The translations under genes were made by a program, and so were the position numbers. Shown in pieces: positions 28,383 through 38,618 of a stretch of DNA of 64,000 nucleotides. Positions within the stretch are counted from its first letter, which is position 1. Every line of letters starts with the position of its first letter. Under the pieces are notes generated by a model. It searched no databases, was not told where the DNA came from, and saw only the letters and a program-made list of their open reading frames with translations. This DNA is from Acinetobacter terrae (GTDB lineage: Bacteria > Pseudomonadota > Gammaproteobacteria > Pseudomonadales > Moraxellaceae), in the NCBI RefSeq assembly GCF_013004375.1, contig NZ_JABERI010000009.1, forward strand, positions 62,001-126,000. Direction: 5' to 3'.

Positions 28383-30107
28383 TTATTTACCTGGCTTAAA
28401 GCTATCTTTTAAGTCCAAAATACGGTTAAACACGGGTTTATCACTGGTGTGATCATATTGATCTGCCACGAAATAACCTTCACGTTCAAACTGGAAACGA
28501 TCTTCAGGTTGAGCCTCTGCCAAAGCAGGTTCAATAATTGCTTGAAGTACAGTTAAAGACTCTGGGTTTAAGTGCGCAAGGAAATCATCATCTGCATCAG
28601 GAGCAGCTTCAGTAAACAAACGATCATAAACACGGACTTCTGCAGGAATACCTTTGGTTGCAGACACCCAATGCACCACGCCTTTGACTTTACGGCCTTC
28701 AGGATTTTTACCTAAGGTTTCAGGGTCAATTGAACATTTCAGTTCAACCACCTCACCATTGGCATCTTTAATCACTTCTTCGCATTTAATCACATAGGCA
28801 TGACGTAAACGTACTTCACCTTCAGGAATCAAACGTTTAAAGCCTTTAGGCGGCACTTCTTCAAAGTCTTTACGATCAATATAGATTTCTTTAGATAAAG
28901 GAATAATACGATCGCCCATGTCTACGTTCGGATGACGTGCATGCGTTAAGTCCATTTCTTCAGGCAAGTTGGTTAACGTCACTTTCAATGGATTTAACAC
29001 CGCCATACCACGCGCAGCGGTATTTTCCAAAGACTGACGGATACAGTATTCAAGCATTGCAACATCAACAATACTGCCATCAACTTTAGAAACACCTACA
29101 CGCTTACAAAAATCGCGCAGACCTTCAGGGGTAAAACCACGACGGCGCATACCGACTACGGTTGGCATACGTGGGTCATCCCAACCATTGACATGATTGC
29201 CTTCAACCAATTTACGCAATTTACGTTTAGAGGTAATGGTGTAATCGACGTTTAAACGGCTTGATTCGTACTGACGTGGAACAGATGGCGATTTAACTTT
29301 TTCAACCACCCAGTCATAGAACGGACGGTGATCTTGGAATTCCAAAGTACACAGTGAATGGGTAATGCCTTCAATCGCATCTGATAATGGATGCGCATAA
29401 TCGTACATTGGGTACATTTTCCATTTATCACCGGTTTGATGATGTTCAGAATGCAGTACACGGTACAAAATAGGATCACGCATATGCACGTTTGGAGATG
29501 CCATATCAATTTTGGCACGCAGTACCGCTTGTCCTTCGCCAAGCTCACCATTACGCATTTGTTCAAAACGCGCCAGATTTTCTTCCACTGAAGCATCACG
29601 ATAGGGTGAATTTTTACCTGGTTCTTTGAAATTACCGCGGTTGAGTTTAATTTCTTCAGGCGTTTGCAAATCGACATAAGCATCACCCTGTTTAATCAAT
29701 TGAATTGCCCAAATATACAATTGATCAAAATAGCTTGATGCGTAGCGAGGTTCACCATTCCAGTTAAAACCTAACCATTTTACGTCATTGGCAATACCAT
29801 CTACATATTCTTGTTCTTCTGCATCTGGATTGGTATCGTCAAAACGCAGGTTACATACGCCATCAAATTCTTGGGCAATACCAAAATTCAGACAAATGGC
29901 TTTTACGTGACCAATATGTAAATAACCATTTGGTTCTGGCGGGAAACGTGTCACCACTTGTTGTGTACGGCCTGCTGCTAGATCGTCAGTAATCACTTGG
30001 CGTACAAAGTCTAAGCCCGGCTGTTGTTCTTGCTGCGCAGCATCGACAGATTGATTTTGAGTTGTCGGGTTATTTGGCAGGGATGAAACAACATCATTCG
30101 GCTTCAT
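28383..30107 (-). CDS. glnS: Glutaminyl-tRNA synthetase
   Basis: The protein is 574 residues. The class I HIGH motif lies in [19 protein letters not shown], and the KMSKS-equivalent region is [17 protein letters not shown]. The anticodon-binding barrels follow, with [13 protein letters not shown] near the end, typical of GlnRS. An extra Gln/Pro-rich N-terminus of about 35 residues precedes the catalytic core. It charges tRNA-Gln in the cytoplasm. It is divergent from ppiB, 165 nt away. Confidence 0.97.
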   Translation of the reverse strand: MKPNDVVSSLPNNPTTQNQSVDAAQQEQQPGLDFVRQVITDDLAAGRTQQVVTRFPPEPNGYLHIGHVKAICLNFGIAQEFDGVCNLRFDDTNPDAEEQEYVDGIANDVKWLGFNWNGEPRYASSYFDQLYIWAIQLIKQGDAYVDLQTPEEIKLNRGNFKEPGKNSPYRDASVEENLARFEQMRNGELGEGQAVLRAKIDMASPNVHMRDPILYRVLHSEHHQTGDKWKMYPMYDYAHPLSDAIEGITHSLCTLEFQDHRPFYDWVVEKVKSPSVPRQYESSRLNVDYTITSKRKLRKLVEGNHVNGWDDPRMPTVVGMRRRGFTPEGLRDFCKRVGVSKVDGSIVDVAMLEYCIRQSLENTAARGMAVLNPLKVTLTNLPEEMDLTHARHPNVDMGDRIIPLSKEIYIDRKDFEEVPPKGFKRLIPEGEVRLRHAYVIKCEEVIKDANGEVVELKCSIDPETLGKNPEGRKVKGVVHWVSATKGIPAEVRVYDRLFTEAAPDADDDFLAHLNPESLTVLQAIIEPALAEAQPEDRFQFEREGYFVADQYDHTSDKPVFNRILDLKDSFKPGK

Positions 30108-30272
30108 AGTTGATAAATCACTTCTATAAGATAAAATAGGATAATTAAAACGCTTTTCTCGATTTTTAACAAAGAAAGTAACGTTTTTGCTTGCCTTGTA
30201 GTTTACAGTTTGCTTATGCTTCTCTCAACCAAAAACCCATGGCTTTTTTGTCCATGATCAGGAGATTATAGA

Positions 30273-30782
30273 ATGAGTTTTCCTCAAGTCGAATTAAACA
30301 CCAATAAAGGACGTATTGTTCTTGAATTAAACTCTGAAAAAGCACCTAAGACTGTTGCTAACTTTTTAGAATATGTTCGCGACGGTTTTTATGATGGCGT
30401 GATTTTTCACCGTGTAATTGAAAACTTCATGATCCAGGGCGGCGGCATGGATGAAAACTTCAAAGAAAAAGCAACCCGCGATTCTATTGAAAATGAAGCT
30501 GATAACGGTTTAAGCAATGAAATTGGTACAGTTGCAATGGCTCGTACGCAAGCGCCTCATTCTGCTTCTGCTCAATTCTTCATCAACGTAAGCAACAACA
30601 GCTTCCTGAACCATTCTGGTAAAACAGCGCAAGGTTGGGGTTATGCAGTTTTTGGTAAAGTAACTGAAGGCTTAGATGTTGTTGAAGCAATTAAAGGTGT
30701 TCGTACCGGTAACCGTGGTTACCACGCTGACGTTCCTTTAGAAAATGTTGTAATTGAATCTGCTAAAATTATTGCTGAGTAA
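30273..30782 (+). CDS. ppiB: Cyclophilin-type peptidyl-prolyl isomerase, PpiB type
   Basis: This 169-residue cytoplasmic cyclophilin has the active-site stretch [20 protein letters not shown], plus [20 protein letters not shown] and [20 protein letters not shown]. It has no signal peptide. GGAG lies upstream of the ATG. It is followed by two small hairpins and then lpxH. Confidence 0.95.
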   Translation: MSFPQVELNTNKGRIVLELNSEKAPKTVANFLEYVRDGFYDGVIFHRVIENFMIQGGGMDENFKEKATRDSIENEADNGLSNEIGTVAMARTQAPHSASAQFFINVSNNSFLNHSGKTAQGWGYAVFGKVTEGLDVVEAIKGVRTGNRGYHADVPLENVVIESAKIIAE

Positions 30783-30793
30783 ATCTCCCTAAA

Positions 30794-30838
30794 TCCCTCT
30801 TTATAAAAGAGGGACTTTTCTTCCCTTTTTAAAAGGGA
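30794..30838 (+). terminator. Two adjacent hairpins after ppiB
   Basis: TCCCTCTTT/AAAGAGGGA (30794-30814) is followed by CTTTTCTT, and a second perfect stem TCCCTTTT/AAAAGGGA (30822-30838) comes right after. The first probably ends ppiB transcripts, at least partly; lpxH begins 30 nt later. Confidence 0.6.
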
Positions 30839-30867
30839 GGTTAGGTGGGATTAAAAAAGGAAAATAA

Positions 30868-31587
30868 GTGACCTATCTGTTTATCGCTGATTTACATTTG
30901 TCACCTGAACACCCTCGACTCGTTCGGGGGTTTTTGGATTTATTAGATCACTATAAAAATAAAGACACCCAGCTCTATATCTTGGGTGACTGGTTTAACG
31001 CATGGATTGGTGATGATTACTCTGCCCCATGGCTAGATGAAATTGTCAGTGCTCTACAACAATTCACTCAAGCCGGTAATCATGTTTATTTTCAGGTCGG
31101 CAACCGTGACTTTGCACTGGGTCAACGCTTTTTAAAGCAGTTCAATGGTTCTATATTGCCTGAGGTAGATACCTTAAAGATTGGTGACATCCAAATCCGT
31201 CTTGAACATGGCGACCTGCTTTGTACCGATGATGTGTCCTACCAAAAATTCCGTAAAATTATTCGCAATCCGCTACTTTTAGGTTTTCTTAAAAGTATGC
31301 CATTAAGTTTCCGTCAAAAACTGGCGAATGGTTTCCGTAAAAAAAGTGCCGCAACCAAGCAAGTGAAGTCTTATAAGATAATGGATGTGAATCAACATGC
31401 AGTTGAACAATCACTTCAAACAGTGGATTTACTGATTCATGGACATACACATCGCCCTGCTATCCATAATGAAAATGATAAATCACGGATTGTTTTAGGC
31501 GACTGGCGTGAACATGAAGCACAAATTTTGGAAATTGATCCCGAACAGGTTTATCAAAGATTAGAATTAAAGACTTGGACTTATTAA
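30868..31587 (+). CDS. lpxH: UDP-2,3-diacylglucosamine diphosphatase LpxH
   Basis: This 239-residue calcineurin-like phosphoesterase uses a GTG start (30868) with AAAAAGG upstream. Metal ligands are visible in IADLHLSPEHP, LGDWFNAWIGDD, VGNRDFALG, LEHGDLLCTDD and HGHTHRPAIH. It hydrolyses UDP-2,3-diacylglucosamine to lipid X in lipid A synthesis. Other lpx genes (lpxA, lpxD) lie in the right part of the window. Confidence 0.94.
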   Translation: MTYLFIADLHLSPEHPRLVRGFLDLLDHYKNKDTQLYILGDWFNAWIGDDYSAPWLDEIVSALQQFTQAGNHVYFQVGNRDFALGQRFLKQFNGSILPEVDTLKIGDIQIRLEHGDLLCTDDVSYQKFRKIIRNPLLLGFLKSMPLSFRQKLANGFRKKSAATKQVKSYKIMDVNQHAVEQSLQTVDLLIHGHTHRPAIHNENDKSRIVLGDWREHEAQILEIDPEQVYQRLELKTWTY

Positions 31588-31764
31588 TTTTAGCTACTCA
31601 AGCCATTTTGATCGAATAAAAGCGAATTCATTTACAGCGTATTATTCATTACAACCGTTGTTTATTTATACTGAATATAATCAACTGATCCAATCGTTTC
31701 TTGATTTGTGAAACAATTCAAACATAATCAGCGTATATCATTTCATTCAATTTTAGAGATCCCC

Positions 31765-32184
31765 ATGTCTGATTTTAGCAATATCACCGTGACCCATCAT
31801 GATGACGGCAAAGTTTCACTTTTAATCGATGGAAAACCTGTTTCCGAGCGTTACGGTGTGCAATTTGAAAGTAATATTGTGGATGAATTAAAAGCACTGG
31901 AAGATGGTAAAGCACTTAAATTATTTGACCAGTTTATCTTCTCTCATAGCGATTTAAATTTTGAACATGCTTATAGCTACGTGACTTGCATGGTTAAAGC
32001 TGATTCTAATTATAAAGTGGTTTGTAACTTTGTTTATAAAATTACTGCTGCCGATCAAGCACCTATGGAAAACGTGATTACCAAGCAAGGTCAGCCTATG
32101 AGCAGCGAAGATATCCGTGAATTCATTAACAAGCATGTTGCAATGTCATTGAATGAATATACCGATTTAAAATACGCCTATTAA
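31765..32184 (+). CDS. Uncharacterised 139-residue protein
   Basis: The ATG at 31765 (MSDFSNITVTHHDDGKVSL) with AGAGA upstream is preferred over an in-frame start at 31708 inside the leader. No recognised domain is seen. The protein looks like a small alpha+beta fold with a central YSYVTCMVKADSNYKVVCNF hairpin and an acidic N-terminal half. It has no signal peptide. It is followed by a strong terminator. Confidence 0.7.
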   Translation: MSDFSNITVTHHDDGKVSLLIDGKPVSERYGVQFESNIVDELKALEDGKALKLFDQFIFSHSDLNFEHAYSYVTCMVKADSNYKVVCNFVYKITAADQAPMENVITKQGQPMSSEDIREFINKHVAMSLNEYTDLKYAY

Positions 32185-32185
32185 T

Positions 32186-32223
32186 AAAAAAGCCCCTACT
32201 CGATAAAAGCAGGGGCTTTTTTT
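32186..32223 (+). terminator. Bidirectional terminator between convergent genes
   Basis: AAAAAAGCCCCT and AGGGGCTTTTTT flank a short loop. A- and T-runs on both sides let it serve both the upstream plus-strand gene and the aldolase on the minus strand. Confidence 0.85.
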
Positions 32224-32245
32224 CAGTTTAAATAATTGTTTCAGA

Positions 32246-33040
32246 TTAATATCCATTCGAAACTTTAGGTATATTTACCTCATCTTTATATTTGGCCAAT
32301 AATTCACGAAGCGACTGCATCAACACACTGGTATCGACGCCCACTGCCACAAACTCTGTACCGAGTTCCAAATATTGCTGCGTGGCTTCATGCTGTGTCG
32401 ATAAAATCCCTGCTGCTTTACCTGCTGCACGAATACGTGTAATGGCATCCACCACAGCTTTTTGAACCTCTGGATGGTTTGGATTACCTTGATAGCCCAT
32501 GGTTGCGGACAAATCCACAGCACCTATAAATACACCATCAATGCCATCTACTTTTAAAATATCATCTAGATTTTCTAAGCCTGTCACCGATTCAATCTGA
32601 ATCAACAGGCAAATATTTTCATGGGCTGTTTCGTAGTAATTCGGAATACTGTTCCAACGTGTGGCACGTGCCAGAGCCGCACCTACGCCACGGATGCCTT
32701 CTGGTGGATAACGCACTGCTTTGACCATGAGTTCTGCTTGTTCTACAGTTTCCACCATAGGAATCAGTAAGGTTTGTGCGCCAATATCTAACAATTGTTT
32801 AATCAGTTGCACACTGCCAATGGGTGGACGCACCACTGCTTGCGAAGGATAAGCTGCAATACTTTGCAATTGCGAAAGCGTAGTTCTTAAATCACTGGGC
32901 GCATGCTCACCATCTATGAGTAGCCAGTCGTATCCGGCATTGGCTGCAATTTCAGTAGCGTAGGCATCTGCCAGACCGACCCACAACCCAATTTGCTGTT
33001 GGGTTTTTAGTTTTCTTTTAAAGTGATTGCTAAAGTCCAT
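32246..33040 (-). CDS. HpcH/HpaI-family 2-oxo acid aldolase
   Basis: Starting from the ATG at 33040, which has AGCAGG just upstream, the protein is 264 residues. An in-frame ATG at 33067 lacks a ribosome site. Class II pyruvate-dependent aldolase features are GLADAYATEIAANAGYDW, LLIDGEHAPSD, IPMVETVEQAE, GIRGVGAALARATRWN and VFIGAVDLSATMGYQG. HpaI-type enzymes cleave 4-hydroxy-2-oxo acids to pyruvate and an aldehyde. No homoprotocatechuate genes surround it, so it is an orphan and its substrate is open. Confidence 0.85.
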   Translation of the reverse strand: MDFSNHFKRKLKTQQQIGLWVGLADAYATEIAANAGYDWLLIDGEHAPSDLRTTLSQLQSIAAYPSQAVVRPPIGSVQLIKQLLDIGAQTLLIPMVETVEQAELMVKAVRYPPEGIRGVGAALARATRWNSIPNYYETAHENICLLIQIESVTGLENLDDILKVDGIDGVFIGAVDLSATMGYQGNPNHPEVQKAVVDAITRIRAAGKAAGILSTQHEATQQYLELGTEFVAVGVDTSVLMQSLRELLAKYKDEVNIPKVSNGY

Positions 33041-33384
33041 ACGCCTGCTCTCGGAATGGTCATACATTTTAATTAATATTGATTAAACGCCATTTTTCTA
33101 AAAGTACCAATATCGAAAACATATTTCTTGATCTGATAAAACTCTTAATTTATTGAAAGATACCCATCCTTCATTTTATAAAATCATGGATGACATTGGA
33201 AATGCGCTCTAAACAAGATACAAATACTGTCTTATAAAGTGTAATAAATTGAGTGAAGCATGGTATTTACTATGAATAATTTTTTATCATGCCAAAGTCT
33301 AAAGCGAGATCGATGTGTTATAAACCATTTGGATAGCGCTTCAGGTAAAATGCCAGACATAATTTATAAGTGGAGTAATCATTC
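33041..33384. other. 344-bp intergenic region between divergent aldolase and nitroreductase genes
   Basis: A+T-rich, with no credible reading frame. It should hold two divergent promoters. A ribosome site (GTGGAG) precedes the nitroreductase ATG. Nothing else is recognised. Confidence 0.5.
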
Positions 33385-34038
33385 ATGGATCTTTTAAACG
33401 TCTCGAAAACCCGTTATACCACCAAAGCCTATAATCCTATTCGAAAAATTCCCAAGGAACAGGTTGCACGTTTATTAGAAATCTTACGTTTGACTCCATC
33501 GTCTATCAACATTCAACCTTGGCATTTTTTTATTGCTGACAATCAAGCAGCTAAAGAACGGATTGCCAAAGCATTGGTTGGGAAATATGCCTATAATGCA
33601 CCTAAAGTGCTAGATTCTTCCCATACCATTTTGTTCTGTACTAAAGCAGATATCAGCGAACAGCATTTAGATAACTTGCTCACTCAAGATGACATCAGTG
33701 GTCGTTTTAAAGACGAAAAAGCCAAACAAGGCCAAAAAGATAGCCGCTCCGGTTATGTCAATTATTATCGCAATGAAAAAGGTGATATCCAGCGCTGGGC
33801 GGAAAATCAAACCTTTATTGCTTTAGGTCAAATTCTATTAGCTGCGGGAATTGAAGGCATTGATGCGACACCAATTGGTGGATTTGATGAACAAATCATC
33901 AATGATGAATTGCAGTTAACAGAGAAAGGTTTAGTGCCTTCGGTATTATTGACACTGGGTTATCGTAGTGAAAATGATTTCAATGCCCAACTGCCAAAAT
34001 CCCGTCTAGACAAAGAACAGATTTTCACTCAGCTTTAA
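33385..34038 (+). CDS. NAD(P)H nitroreductase, NfsB type
   Basis: This 217-residue protein starts MDLLNVSKTRYTTKAYNP, with the FMN-binding signature RLTPSSINIQPWHFFIA and the C-terminal ATPIGGFDEQIIN region of NfsB-like enzymes. They reduce nitroaromatics and quinones with FMN. It is similar in length to E. coli NfsB. A terminator follows. Confidence 0.85.
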   Translation: MDLLNVSKTRYTTKAYNPIRKIPKEQVARLLEILRLTPSSINIQPWHFFIADNQAAKERIAKALVGKYAYNAPKVLDSSHTILFCTKADISEQHLDNLLTQDDISGRFKDEKAKQGQKDSRSGYVNYYRNEKGDIQRWAENQTFIALGQILLAAGIEGIDATPIGGFDEQIINDELQLTEKGLVPSVLLTLGYRSENDFNAQLPKSRLDKEQIFTQL

Positions 34039-34056
34039 TTAACGATTCATTACAAT

Positions 34057-34081
34057 AAAAGGGGCCAATGTCCCCTTTTAT
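34057..34081 (+). terminator. Terminator of the nitroreductase gene
   Basis: AAAAGGGG and CCCCTTTT pair around a 7-nt loop just after the stop. Confidence 0.75.
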
Positions 34082-34152
34082 TGTCATTTCAGGTCTTATT
34101 CTTGCAACAATATTGAGGTATATTTGCGCAAAAATAAAAGGTGGTTCACATC

Positions 34153-34386
34153 ATGATCCCTGCTACAACTAAAATGCCGATGAAATTTGAATGCACACAC
34201 TGCAATAAAATTTATATGCATCAATATCCTACCAGTGCGATTTCTTTTTACCCAACTTGTCCAGACTGTGAGCAGGCTGGCTTGCTGCTAGGGACAGCCG
34301 ACACCATAGACATCGTGAAGCATCCGAAGACTTTTGCAAAGACCCTAATCAAACAGATATCGCATAAGCTAGGCAAAGCACACTAG
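34153..34386 (+). CDS. Small zinc-ribbon-like protein
   Basis: This 77-residue protein begins at ATG 34153, with AAGGTGG 9 nt upstream. Two CxxC pairs (FECTHCNKIY and CPDCEQAG) about 24 residues apart suggest a zinc ribbon. The C-terminus is basic (FAKTLIKQISHKLGKAH). Its last 38 nt overlap the 3' end of the convergent transporter gene. Function is unknown. Confidence 0.6.
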   Translation: MIPATTKMPMKFECTHCNKIYMHQYPTSAISFYPTCPDCEQAGLLLGTADTIDIVKHPKTFAKTLIKQISHKLGKAH

Positions 34387-35212
34387 CCAAACCTAAAACT
34401 AAACCTATAGCGGTAGCGGGTTTTAATTTTTCTTTAAAGATGATTAAGCCACTTAATGCACCAAATAGCACCACAAGAATATTCATACCTGCAAATACAA
34501 TTGCAGGTGTGTCTTTCAATAAAATATGCGCTTTAACATACAGTGCAATATTGGCAAAATTCAGCACACCCAAACCTAGTCCGGCCAGAATGTTCTTTTT
34601 TCTACCCATGGTTTTTGTTGAAATTGCAATATAAGCCAATGACAATATAAAGGCACAGATGAACATTAAATTCAGCGCAACAGCGAACTGAACACCTAAT
34701 CCTGTGGTGTACTTGAGCAACACATCAATTAAAGCATAGCCAAACCAAACAAGGGCAAGATATAACATCGCTTGCTTTGAAGATGGCTGCCCTGTTTCGG
34801 CTTTTTGATGTGAAAATAAAATACTGATTACTGCCGCAATACCCAAAGCAATCCCGATGATTTTTAGGGTATTAAACTGTTCCTGAAAAATGAAAAATGC
34901 TGACAATAGCGATAAAACCACAGATAAGCGCTGGGCAATCTCAGTTTTAATAATGCCGGCATATTGCAATGATTTGGCTAAACATAAAAAGATACTTGGC
35001 AGCAAAACACCTAAGACAACAATTAACCACCACGGCGTATTGACCATGGAAATATGCTGCAGATCTGGCTTAAACCATAGAAAGCACAACAGACTGGCTG
35101 AAGCGTAATTCCAGACAATCATTTGTAATGCATCAAAACCTTTGGCTTTGCATAGCTTTAAAAGAATTGAAATGATGACACTACAGCAGGCCGCAGCAAA
35201 TATAAGTTCCAT
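34349..35212 (-). CDS. DMT/EamA-family transporter
   Basis: A 287-residue protein with about ten hydrophobic helices arranged as two five-helix repeats. It has EamA-type features such as GIALGIAAVISILFSHQ mid-protein and IFKEKLKPATAIGLVLGLAS before the last helix. It is an inner-membrane metabolite exporter or importer with unknown substrate. Its 3' end overlaps the zinc-ribbon gene tail to tail. Confidence 0.85.
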   Translation of the reverse strand: MELIFAAACCSVIISILLKLCKAKGFDALQMIVWNYASASLLCFLWFKPDLQHISMVNTPWWLIVVLGVLLPSIFLCLAKSLQYAGIIKTEIAQRLSVVLSLLSAFFIFQEQFNTLKIIGIALGIAAVISILFSHQKAETGQPSSKQAMLYLALVWFGYALIDVLLKYTTGLGVQFAVALNLMFICAFILSLAYIAISTKTMGRKKNILAGLGLGVLNFANIALYVKAHILLKDTPAIVFAGMNILVVLFGALSGLIIFKEKLKPATAIGLVLGLASVLCLAYAISV

Positions 35213-35257
35213 CTTTTGCCTTATTTTCCTGATTTATAATAGTTGAGGATTCGATAT

Positions 35258-35286
35258 AAAAAAGCCCACAATAGATGTGGGCTTTC
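35258..35286 (-). terminator. Terminator of fba
   Basis: On the minus strand AAAGCCCACA and TGTGGGCTTT pair around a 5-nt loop and run into T's. Confidence 0.8.
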
Positions 35287-35308
35287 GATTATAGATAATC
35301 TTTAATGA

Positions 35309-36346
35309 TTATTTATAACGATTCACCATTTTCTCTAAAGAAATTGGACGAATCTTGTCTGCATGACCTGCAGTACCAAATGCTGTGTAACGATCTACAC
35401 AGATTTGTTTCATTGCATCTACAGTTGCAGAGAAGAATTTACGTGGATCGAATTCGCTTGGTTTTTCAGCCATCATACGACGCATCGCACCAGTAGAAGC
35501 CAAACGCAAGTCAGTGTCGATATTGATTTTACGAACACCGTGTTTGATTGCTTCAACCAGTTGTTCAACAGGTACACCATAAGTTTCTTTGATGTCGCCG
35601 CCGAATTCATTGATCACAGCCAACCATTCTTGTGGCACAGAGCTTGAACCGTGCATCACAAGATGGGTATTTGGCAATGCCGCATGAATTTCTTTAATGC
35701 GGTCAATCGCTAAAATATCACCTGTAGGTGGACGTGTGAATTTGTACGCACCGTGTGAAGTACCGACTGCAATTGCCAAAGCATCGACATTTGTATCTGC
35801 GACAAATTGAGTTGCTTCTTCAACCGAAGTTAAAAGCTGAGAATGGTCAAGTACGCCTTCAGCGCCTACGCCATCTTCTTCACCAGCCATACCGGTTTCA
35901 AGGCTACCCAGGCAACCAATTTCACCTTCAACTGAAACACCGCAAGCGTGCGCCATTTGAACTGTACGACGAGTTACATCTACATTGTATTCGTAACTTG
36001 TAGGTGTTTTACCGTCCGCACCCAATGAACCGTCCATCATTACAGATGAAAAGCCCAACTGGATCGAGCGTTGGCATACATCAGGGTCAGTACCATGATC
36101 TTGATGCATAACCACTGGAATATGTGGCCACTCTTCAATTGCTGCCAAAATTAAATGACGTAAGAACGGAGCGCCTGCATATTTACGAGCACCCGCAGAT
36201 GCCTGAACAATAACAGGTGAATTCGTTTCGTCTGCGGCTAACATAATTGCGCGCATTTGTTCTAAGTTGTTTACGTTAAACGCTGGTACGCCGTAGTTGT
36301 GTTCGCCGGCGTGATCCAAGAGCTGGCGCAATGAGATAAGTGCCAT
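35309..36346 (-). CDS. fba: Fructose-bisphosphate aldolase, class II
   Basis: The protein is 345 residues. It begins [21 protein letters not shown] and carries zinc-ligand motifs [12 protein letters not shown] and the later GTSHGAYKF and [12 protein letters not shown]. The length and motifs match the Calvin-cycle-type class IIB (CbbA-like) subgroup. It interconverts fructose-1,6-bisphosphate with dihydroxyacetone phosphate and glyceraldehyde-3-phosphate. pgk lies upstream on the same strand with a small lipoprotein gene between. Confidence 0.95.
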   Translation of the reverse strand: MALISLRQLLDHAGEHNYGVPAFNVNNLEQMRAIMLAADETNSPVIVQASAGARKYAGAPFLRHLILAAIEEWPHIPVVMHQDHGTDPDVCQRSIQLGFSSVMMDGSLGADGKTPTSYEYNVDVTRRTVQMAHACGVSVEGEIGCLGSLETGMAGEEDGVGAEGVLDHSQLLTSVEEATQFVADTNVDALAIAVGTSHGAYKFTRPPTGDILAIDRIKEIHAALPNTHLVMHGSSSVPQEWLAVINEFGGDIKETYGVPVEQLVEAIKHGVRKINIDTDLRLASTGAMRRMMAEKPSEFDPRKFFSATVDAMKQICVDRYTAFGTAGHADKIRPISLEKMVNRYK

Positions 36347-36420
36347 AATGTCCTCCCAGTTGATGCCCCATATTCTACATGCTGATTGCTTTCAATTCAG
36401 TAATAAAAAACACTATTTCA

Positions 36421-36445
36421 AAAAAAATCCCTGCTTATGCAGGGA
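36421..36445 (-). terminator. Terminator of the small lipoprotein gene
   Basis: On the minus strand TCCCTGC/GCAGGGA around ATAA is followed by seven T. Confidence 0.85.
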
Positions 36446-36468
36446 CTTTTAAATAAAACACCACAAAC

Positions 36469-36741
36469 TTAAGGTGCAGTGGCTTCAGAAGCTGCGGCTT
36501 CGGCTGCAGGAGTTGCTTCATCTGCATTCGCATTGGCTATTTCCGCAGGTACATCAGTATTTTTTTCATCCAGAACCGGTTTGTCAATTGAGTCGATTGC
36601 CGCTTGTTGCTCTGGTGTAATTTTTTCTTCTACGGCTGCTGTTGCAGCTGCGTCATTTTTTGGAGCTTCATCTTTCTTGGCACAAGCAGTTAAAGCTAAA
36701 GGTGCAATAAGGAGTGCTGCAAGTGTTAATTTCAAGTTCAT
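36469..36741 (-). CDS. Small Ala/Glu-rich lipoprotein of unknown function
   Basis: This 90-residue protein has a lipoprotein signal peptide ending in the lipobox LTAC at residues 17-20. The mature part is low-complexity, rich in Ala, Asp, Glu and Pro, with no domain. It is likely lipidated and exported, and position +2 Ala favours the outer membrane. It sits between pgk and fba with its own terminator. The opposite strand also stays open because of the Ala-rich codons, but that frame is not credible. Confidence 0.75.
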   Translation of the reverse strand: MNLKLTLAALLIAPLALTACAKKDEAPKNDAAATAAVEEKITPEQQAAIDSIDKPVLDEKNTDVPAEIANANADEATPAAEAAASEATAP

Positions 36742-36826
36742 CAGATTTTCCTAGGACAGGAGATTTAATGAACGTAATTTTATTGCAGATATATTTCATT
36801 TTGATGACTAAAATATGTATCCCAAA

Positions 36827-36862
36827 ATGACAAAAGGCTGACCCTAGTCAACCTTTTGTCAT
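36827..36862 (-). terminator. Long hairpin after pgk
   Basis: ATGACAAAAGG and CCTTTTGTCAT are perfect 11-bp arms, extended by a GAC/GTC inner pair. Only a weak T-tract follows, so termination may be partial. Confidence 0.55.
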
Positions 36863-36906
36863 ATTTACTTTAGACTTAATCTGATTTAAAGCTTCAGATC
36901 TAAAGA

Positions 36907-38094
36907 TTAAGCACGTTCAAGTAATACAGCAACTGCAGGAAGTGTTTTGCCTTCTACAAATTCAAGGAAAGCACCACCACCGGTAGAGATATAACCAATT
37001 TTGTCAGCTACTTCGTATTTGTCGATTGCAGCCAAAGTATCACCACCGCCCGCGATAGAGAAACCTGCAGACTCAGCAATCGCTAAAGACAATGCTTTAG
37101 TGCCTTCACCGAATTGATCGACTTCAAATACACCTACTGGACCATTCCAAAGAATCGTTTTTGAAGTCTTGATAATTTCAGCAAATGCTTTAGCCGTTTC
37201 TGGGCCAACGTCTAAAATCATGTCGTTGTCGGTTACATCAGCAACGTTTTTAACCACTGCTTTTGCTTTAGCCAATGAACCCAAGAAATCAGCAAAATCG
37301 ATTTCAGCTGCATCCGCAACCACAACGTCTGTTGGAAGTGGAACTGATACTTTTGCAGCAATGGCTTTCGCTGTATCGATCAAATCATTTTCACACAATG
37401 ATTTACCGACATTGAAGCCAGCAGCAGCCAGGAATGTATTGGCAATACCACCACCTACGATGATTTGATCGCAAATATCTGAAAGTGAAGTTAACACATC
37501 CAGTTTAGTTGAAACTTTAGAACCGGCAACAATCGCCACCATTGGTTTTTCAGGGGTTTTAAGTGCGCGACCTAGAGCATCCAGTTCAGCTGCAAGTAAT
37601 GGACCTGCTGCTGCAACTGCGGCAAAACGAGCTACGCCTTCAGTCGATGCTTCGGCACGGTGTGCAGTACCAAATGCATCCATCACGAATACATCGCAAA
37701 GTGCTGCATATTTTTGTGCAAGTTCAGGATTGTTTTTCTTTTCACCCGGGTTGAAACGCACGTTTTCAAGCAATACAACCTGACCTGCGGCAACTTCAAC
37801 ACCATCTAAGTAGTCAGTCAATAATTTAACGTCTTGACCCAAAGCTTGAGTCAAATAAGCAGCAACAGGAGCTAAAGACTGTTCTGGTTTAGGTTCACCT
37901 TCAACGGGACGACCTAGGTGAGAACAAACCATTACCGCAGCGCCTTTTTCTACCGCTGCTTTAATTGTAGGAAGCGCCGCGCGTAAACGTGCATCACTTG
38001 TAATTTCACCATTTTTTACAGGCACGTTTAAATCTTCACGGATAAGAACACGTTTACCTGTTAAATCGAGGTCAGTCATACGCTGAAAATTCAT
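36907..38094 (-). CDS. pgk: Phosphoglycerate kinase
   Basis: This 395-residue protein has the signature [18 protein letters not shown], the substrate-site [28 protein letters not shown] and the nucleotide-site [17 protein letters not shown]. It converts 1,3-bisphosphoglycerate to 3-phosphoglycerate with ATP formation. It is divergent from the DUF2237 gene. Confidence 0.97.
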   Translation of the reverse strand: MNFQRMTDLDLTGKRVLIREDLNVPVKNGEITSDARLRAALPTIKAAVEKGAAVMVCSHLGRPVEGEPKPEQSLAPVAAYLTQALGQDVKLLTDYLDGVEVAAGQVVLLENVRFNPGEKKNNPELAQKYAALCDVFVMDAFGTAHRAEASTEGVARFAAVAAAGPLLAAELDALGRALKTPEKPMVAIVAGSKVSTKLDVLTSLSDICDQIIVGGGIANTFLAAAGFNVGKSLCENDLIDTAKAIAAKVSVPLPTDVVVADAAEIDFADFLGSLAKAKAVVKNVADVTDNDMILDVGPETAKAFAEIIKTSKTILWNGPVGVFEVDQFGEGTKALSLAIAESAGFSIAGGGDTLAAIDKYEVADKIGYISTGGGAFLEFVEGKTLPAVAVLLERA

Positions 38095-38234
38095 GTATAG
38101 CTCTCTTTATAGATATAAAAACCGCCCGATTTTAAATGATTATGTAGAAAAAGGTTAGCTTCTTTTGCATAAAAGCTGTCGAAAGGCAAAGTTTTGATTA
38201 TCATAGTCAAAAGCCACTCCATGATTTAGAGCTT

Positions 38235-38618
38235 ATGTCTATTCACCCAGATCCAAATATCAATCGTTTAAATGTTTTAGGCGAACCTATGGCTAGCTGT
38301 TGCTATGCTCCTATTACCGGATATTTTCGTAACGGCTTTTGTCATACTGCTACAACAGATCTAGGTCAGCATACAATGTGTGCACAAATGACCGCTGAGT
38401 TTCTTAATTTTTCGCAAAAAGTAGGTAATGACTTGATCACACCGTTACCAGAAGTCGATTTCCCGGGTTTAGAGCCCGGTGATTTTTGGTGTATTTGTGT
38501 GACCCGTTGGGTTGAAGCATACCAGGCCGGTATCGCCCCTCCCATTAAAATTCAAGCTTGCCATCAAGCTGTGCTCTCTTATGTTCCGCTTGATGTGCTT
38601 ATGGAATATGCAGTGTGA
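38235..38618 (+). CDS. DUF2237 family protein
   Basis: This 127-residue protein shows conserved DUF2237 features: NVLGEPMASC, PITGYFRNGFCHT, DLGQHTMCAQMT, FLNFSQKVGNDLITP and GDFWCICVTRW. The family is widespread and uncharacterised. The stop codon overlaps the maf start (TGATG), suggesting translational coupling. Confidence 0.9.
   Translation: MSIHPDPNINRLNVLGEPMASCCYAPITGYFRNGFCHTATTDLGQHTMCAQMTAEFLNFSQKVGNDLITPLPEVDFPGLEPGDFWCICVTRWVEAYQAGIAPPIKIQACHQAVLSYVPLDVLMEYAV

Noticed and set aside
36479..36754. 91-residue Ala/Ser-rich frame opposite the small lipoprotein gene
   Set aside because: It exists only because the Ala-rich lipoprotein codons read open on the other strand. It has no ribosome site and low complexity, while the lipoprotein frame has a clear lipobox.
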